From: Alphaproteobacteria bacterium
GTDB taxonomy: Bacteria; Pseudomonadota; Alphaproteobacteria; UBA8366
NCBI GenBank assembly: GCA_029861675.1
Contig: JAOTYV010000224.1
Coordinates: forward strand, 1 to 8,254
Direction: 5' to 3'
DNA: 8,254 nt
The stretch's first letter is position 1; the number at the start of each line of letters is the position of its first letter. Below the pieces are notes generated by a model. It ran no database searches, had not been told where the DNA came from, and saw only the letters and a program-made list of their open reading frames with translations. This document shows, in pieces, positions 5,502 through 8,254 of this stretch. The position numbers were made by a program, and so were the translations under genes.

Positions 5502-6215
5502 ATGTGCGGACGGTACAGCCTGACCACGCCGATCGATGCGCTGCGCGATCTCTTTCAGATCGACGCGCTGCCCAACCTGCCGCCGCGCTACAACATCGCG
5601 CCGACGCAGGATGTATTCGCCGTCCGGACCGGACCGGACGGGGGCGGACGGTCCTTCACCGCGTTCCGTTGGGGATTGATCCCAAGCTGGGCCAAGGATC
5701 CCGCCATCGGCAGCCGCATGATCAACGCGCGCGCCGAAACGGTGGCGGAAAAACCGGCCTTCCGCGCCGCGTTTCGGCGCCGCCGCTGCCTGATTGCCGC
5801 GGATGGATTCTATGAGTGGACGAAAGACGGCAAGGGCGGAAAGCAGCCGTGGCGGATCGCCCTGCCGAACGGCGCGCCCTTCGCCTTTGCCGGCTTGTGG
5901 GAACAATGGATGTCGCCCGATGGCAGCGAGATCGAAAGCTGCACCATCGTAACCACGGACGCCGCCGCCGCGATCGCCGACCTGCATCACCGCATGCCGG
6001 TCATCCTCGATCCGGCCGACTATGATCGCTGGCTTACCACCGACGCCCCGCGAGAGGCGGCGCCGCTGATGCGACCCTATGCCGGTGCGCTCGAGTTCTA
6101 TCCGGTGACCACCCTCGTCAACAATGTCCGCAACGACGACCCGTCGGTTCTGGAGCGCGCCGAGCCGGTGGAGGAGACGCCGCCGGACCCGCCGGCCCAG
6201 CGCAGCCTGTTCTGA
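5502..6215 (+). CDS. SOS response-associated peptidase (SRAP) family protein, YedK/HMCES-like
   Basis: SRAP proteins bind single-stranded DNA at abasic sites and form a thiazolidine DNA-protein crosslink through an N-terminal cysteine exposed when Met1 is removed. The start was set at 5502, not the upstream in-frame ATG at 5493, because only this gives MCGRYS with catalytic C2 as second residue. The 237-residue protein has N75 (INARAET) and E105 (DGFYEW), numbered as in E. coli YedK. The catalytic His in HHRMPVIL is H162 by the H-x-R-M-P pattern. RYNIAPTQ (29-36) and FRWGLIPSWA (55-64) are further family motifs. There is no clear Shine-Dalgarno sequence, so the mRNA may be nearly leaderless or weakly translated. 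No LexA-type site is seen upstream. The C-terminal five residues, QRSLF, resemble a beta-clamp-binding peptide. It is divergent from prpD with 102 bp between the starts. Confidence 0.93.
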   Translation: MCGRYSLTTPIDALRDLFQIDALPNLPPRYNIAPTQDVFAVRTGPDGGGRSFTAFRWGLIPSWAKDPAIGSRMINARAETVAEKPAFRAAFRRRRCLIAADGFYEWTKDGKGGKQPWRIALPNGAPFAFAGLWEQWMSPDGSEIESCTIVTTDAAAAIADLHHRMPVILDPADYDRWLTTDAPREAAPLMRPYAGALEFYPVTTLVNNVRNDDPSVLERAEPVEETPPDPPAQRSLF

Positions 6216-6265
6216 GCCGGTGCCGGGTCACGTGTTCGGCATTGTCTTGAAAGCACAAACGGCCG

Positions 6266-6351
6266 TATCTTCAAGCGCGCGGCGGTGCGGGGCATCAAAT
6301 ACCCTGACCGAACAGTGCGTCGACGCGTGCGAGCGCGCGACTTCGAAGATA
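6266..6351. repeat. Imperfect long inverted repeat in the nitroreductase leader
   Basis: The left arm (6266-6281, TATCTTC-AAG-CGCGCG) is the reverse complement of the right arm (6334-6351) except for two single-base bulges. That gives 16 paired bases around a 52-nt loop. It fills much of the 173-bp gap between the SRAP stop and the nitroreductase ATG. If transcribed it could form a long stem just before the ribosome site. A possible TTGTCT-N18-TATCTT promoter overlaps the left arm, in which case only part would be transcribed. No riboswitch family is recognised. Confidence 0.35.
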
Positions 6352-6388
6352 TTTGACAGCAAGACACAGAGATCGGGAACCGACCGCC

Positions 6389-7168
6389 ATGCCGAATGAT
6401 CCCTCGCCTCCCGCCGCCCGGCGGACCGTGACCAGCGAAACCATCGAAGTGCTGCACAACCGTGTCAGCGTGCGAAAATACAGCGACAAACCGGTCGACG
6501 ACGCCATGATCGACGCGGTGCTCGCGGCCGCGTTCCGGGCGCCGACTTCGTCCAATATCCAGTCCTACACGGTCATCGTGGTCCGCGATGAGGAGACCAA
6601 GAAACAATTGTCGGTGACCACCGGCAATCAGCGGCACGTGGCGGAAACGCCGGTATTCCTGGCCTTCTGCGCCGATATCACCCGGATCGAGGACGCGCTG
6701 AAGCGAAACGGCCACACGATCGACGACAACAACATGGAAATGGGCCTCGTCGCCAGCATCGATGCGTCGCTCGCGGGTATGGCGGCGTATCTCGCCGCGG
6801 ACTCGCTCGGCCTGAAGGGCGTCATGATCGGCGGCGTGCGCAACAACCCGGTCGAGGTGGCGCGTATTCTCGATATGCCGCCGCGCGTCTATTGCGTCTT
6901 CGGCATGTGTCTCGGCTGGCCGGATCAGGCGCCGCCGCAGAAGCCCCGCATGAAGTTCGACTCGATGGTCCATCGGGAACGCTATGACCGCGCCGCCGCG
7001 CTGGGCGCGCTCGACGACTATGACGCGGAACTTTCGGCGCACTACACATCGAAGGGCGTCGAGACCACACCCGATTCGTGGACCCACGACATGGACAAGA
7101 AATTCAACCCGCCGCTGCGCGACAAGCTGCGGGAGCATTTGAAGGCGCTCGGTTTCGATTTTCGCTGA
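6389..7168 (+). CDS. Nitroreductase-family FMN-dependent oxidoreductase (NfsA/FRP-like)
   Basis: This is a flavoprotein of the nitroreductase fold, usually a dimer using NAD(P)H to reduce nitro compounds, quinones or flavins. The substrate is unknown here. The FMN-phosphate motif HNRVSVRKY (23-31, with R25, S27, R29) is followed by APTSSNIQSYTVIVV (51-65), which binds the isoalloxazine ring in this family. MIGGVRNNP (146-154) and FGMCLGWP (171-178) follow. KPRMKFDSMVHRERY (185-199) recalls the basic C-terminal segment of NfsA/FRP enzymes, so NADPH use is likely. The length (259 residues) matches the NfsA-type subgroup. The ATG at 6389 was chosen over an in-frame TTG at 6353, whose extra residues (TARHRDREPT) are not family-like; its ribosome site is weak (GGGAA, about 9 nt upstream). 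It is convergent with the next gene, 24 bp between stops, without a visible terminator. Confidence 0.9.
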   Translation: MPNDPSPPAARRTVTSETIEVLHNRVSVRKYSDKPVDDAMIDAVLAAAFRAPTSSNIQSYTVIVVRDEETKKQLSVTTGNQRHVAETPVFLAFCADITRIEDALKRNGHTIDDNNMEMGLVASIDASLAGMAAYLAADSLGLKGVMIGGVRNNPVEVARILDMPPRVYCVFGMCLGWPDQAPPQKPRMKFDSMVHRERYDRAAALGALDDYDAELSAHYTSKGVETTPDSWTHDMDKKFNPPLRDKLREHLKALGFDFR

Positions 7169-7192
7169 GGGTATGGGCCGTGAATTTTGCGC

Positions 7193-8188
7193 TCAACCGC
7201 CCGGCGGCGCGTAGCATCCGGCGGTAAGCGCCTTCATGCGGGTCAGCGTGTAGACCATATCGCAGACCGGCGTCTCGATGCCGGCGTTTTTGCCGAGTTC
7301 GATGATGACGCCGAGCAGGGCATCCAACTCGATCGTCTTGCCGGCTTCGAAGTCCTGCAGCATCGATGTCTTGATCGGGCCGAGCCGTTCGAACGTATCG
7401 AGCTTGCCTTCGATATCGACCTCCACATCGGCGCCGCCGGCGCGCGCCGCCGCATGGGCCTCGGCGATCATTTGCCCCATCACGCGGCGCACGCCCGGGT
7501 CCCGCGCCAGCGCGTCGCATGGCGTCCCGCAGAGCAGGCTCATCGGATTGCCGGTCAGGTTGCCCCAGAGCTTGTCCCAGACAACGCTGCGAATATCTTC
7601 CGTAATCTCGTGTTCAATCCCGGCGGCGTCGAACAGCGCGGCGACGGCCTCGGCGCGCGCGCTGCGGCTGCCATCGGGCTCGCCGAAGATGTAGCTGGCG
7701 CGGCCGCGGTTGTGCTCGATGACGCCCGGCTCCGGAATGTTGCAGGCGATGTAGACGACGCAGCCGAGCGCCTTTTCCGAACCGATGGTGCGCCGAATCA
7801 GGCCGTCCGGATCGACGCATTCCAGCGTCGTGTCCCGGGCGCCGCCCGGCAGCGCGTGAAAATACCACCACGGGATGCCGTTCACCGTGTGCACCACGAC
7901 CGTCTTTTCGCCGATCAGCGGCGTGATCTGCGGCAGGGCGGCGCCGACCGTGTGCGCCTTCAGGCCGAGGATGACCATATCCTGCACACCCAGCGCCGCC
8001 GTGTCGTCGGTGGCGTCGACCGCAACGGTCCATTCCCCCGACGGCTCCCGCACGGTCAGGCCGGTTTCGCGCATGGCGGCCAGATGCGCGCCGCGCGCGA
8101 CGAAGGATATATCCGTGACGCCGCCGCGCACCATGCGTGCGCCGGCCAGACCGGCCACCGCGCCGGCGCCGAAAATGCAAATCTTCAT
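7193..8188 (-). CDS. Ketopantoate reductase (PanE/ApbA) family oxidoreductase
   Basis: This is an NADPH-dependent 2-oxoacid reductase of the 2-dehydropantoate 2-reductase family; the prototype makes pantoate for coenzyme A. The 331-residue protein has the Rossmann loop GAGAVAG (7-13). LGLKAHT (74-80) carries K77 (like E. coli K72) and VNGIPWW (102-108) carries N103 (like N98). VWDKLWGNLTGNP (203-215) has catalytic-type K206. SMLQDF and TIELDALLG (275-293) have E287 at the place of E. coli E256. The catalytic residues are intact, but this subgroup (WWYFHALPGG) differs from classical PanE and many paralogs act on other oxoacids, so panE is not assigned. The start at 8188 gives MKICIFGAG right at the first strand and has GTGAGG shortly upstream; an in-frame TTG 57 bp further out adds a non-family extension. 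No pantothenate gene lies in view. Confidence 0.9.
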   Translation of the reverse strand: MKICIFGAGAVAGLAGARMVRGGVTDISFVARGAHLAAMRETGLTVREPSGEWTVAVDATDDTAALGVQDMVILGLKAHTVGAALPQITPLIGEKTVVVHTVNGIPWWYFHALPGGARDTTLECVDPDGLIRRTIGSEKALGCVVYIACNIPEPGVIEHNRGRASYIFGEPDGSRSARAEAVAALFDAAGIEHEITEDIRSVVWDKLWGNLTGNPMSLLCGTPCDALARDPGVRRVMGQMIAEAHAAARAGGADVEVDIEGKLDTFERLGPIKTSMLQDFEAGKTIELDALLGVIIELGKNAGIETPVCDMVYTLTRMKALTAGCYAPPGG

Positions 8189-8254
8189 GGCAGCCTCACT
8201 TCGCTTGACCGGGTGCATCATGCAGCGGGCGCGGGCCCAGGCCAAGGCGCGGTA

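Noticed and set aside
6353..6388. TTG-initiated N-terminal extension of the nitroreductase
   Set aside because: The 12 added residues are charged and unlike the family, there is no good ribosome site, and an ATG follows at 6389.
6098..7138. 346-residue minus-strand ORF opposite the nitroreductase and SRAP 3' end
   Set aside because: It is a shadow spanning two real genes and their spacer, with no family motif.
8189..8254. Possible 3' end of an upstream minus-strand gene
   Set aside because: Two other minus-strand frames are open from the window edge, stopping at 8218-8220 and 8196-8198. With fewer than 20 codons visible neither can be told from chance.

Overview
The window is GC-rich, tightly packed chromosomal DNA that reads like an alphaproteobacterium. 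This rests on the short, cone-less NrdA type, the overall codon usage, and the mix of neighbouring families. It is an inference from sequence character, not a database match. I see no mobile element, CRISPR array, tRNA or rRNA. Most of the window is ordinary core metabolism and genome maintenance.

Left part (40-3064, minus strand): a two-gene class I ribonucleotide reductase operon, nrdA then nrdB, separated by 26 bp and closed by a clear rho-independent terminator. Its control region (about 3019-3180) is the richest piece of the window. It holds two consensus DnaA boxes, a third near-consensus one, a strong NrdR box directly abutting one DnaA box, a weaker NrdR-like site exactly 32 bp further upstream, and an AT-rich 10-bp direct repeat. 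This suggests that dNTP synthesis is tied both to nucleotide level (NrdR) and to replication initiation (DnaA). Both protein subunits appear to lack an ATP-cone, so transcriptional control may matter more here.

Middle part: divergent from nrdA is a short SAM-dependent methyltransferase-like gene (3315-3875, plus). It runs convergently, 15 bp apart, into a long-form 2-methylcitrate dehydratase PrpD (3891-5399, minus). A 102-bp AT-containing divergent spacer with a TTAGA/TCTAA inverted repeat separates prpD from an SRAP (YedK/HMCES-type) gene, whose protein shields abasic sites in single-stranded DNA (5502-6215, plus). That SRAP protein ends in QRSLF, which resembles a sliding-clamp-binding peptide.

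Right part: a nitroreductase-family flavoprotein (6389-7168, plus) preceded by a leader with an imperfect long inverted repeat. It is convergent with a ketopantoate reductase-family oxidoreductase (7193-8188, minus). The last 66 bases are probably the end of an upstream gene or a spacer and cannot be resolved. There is no convincing evidence of a multi-gene novel system; the interesting signals are regulatory and motif-level.
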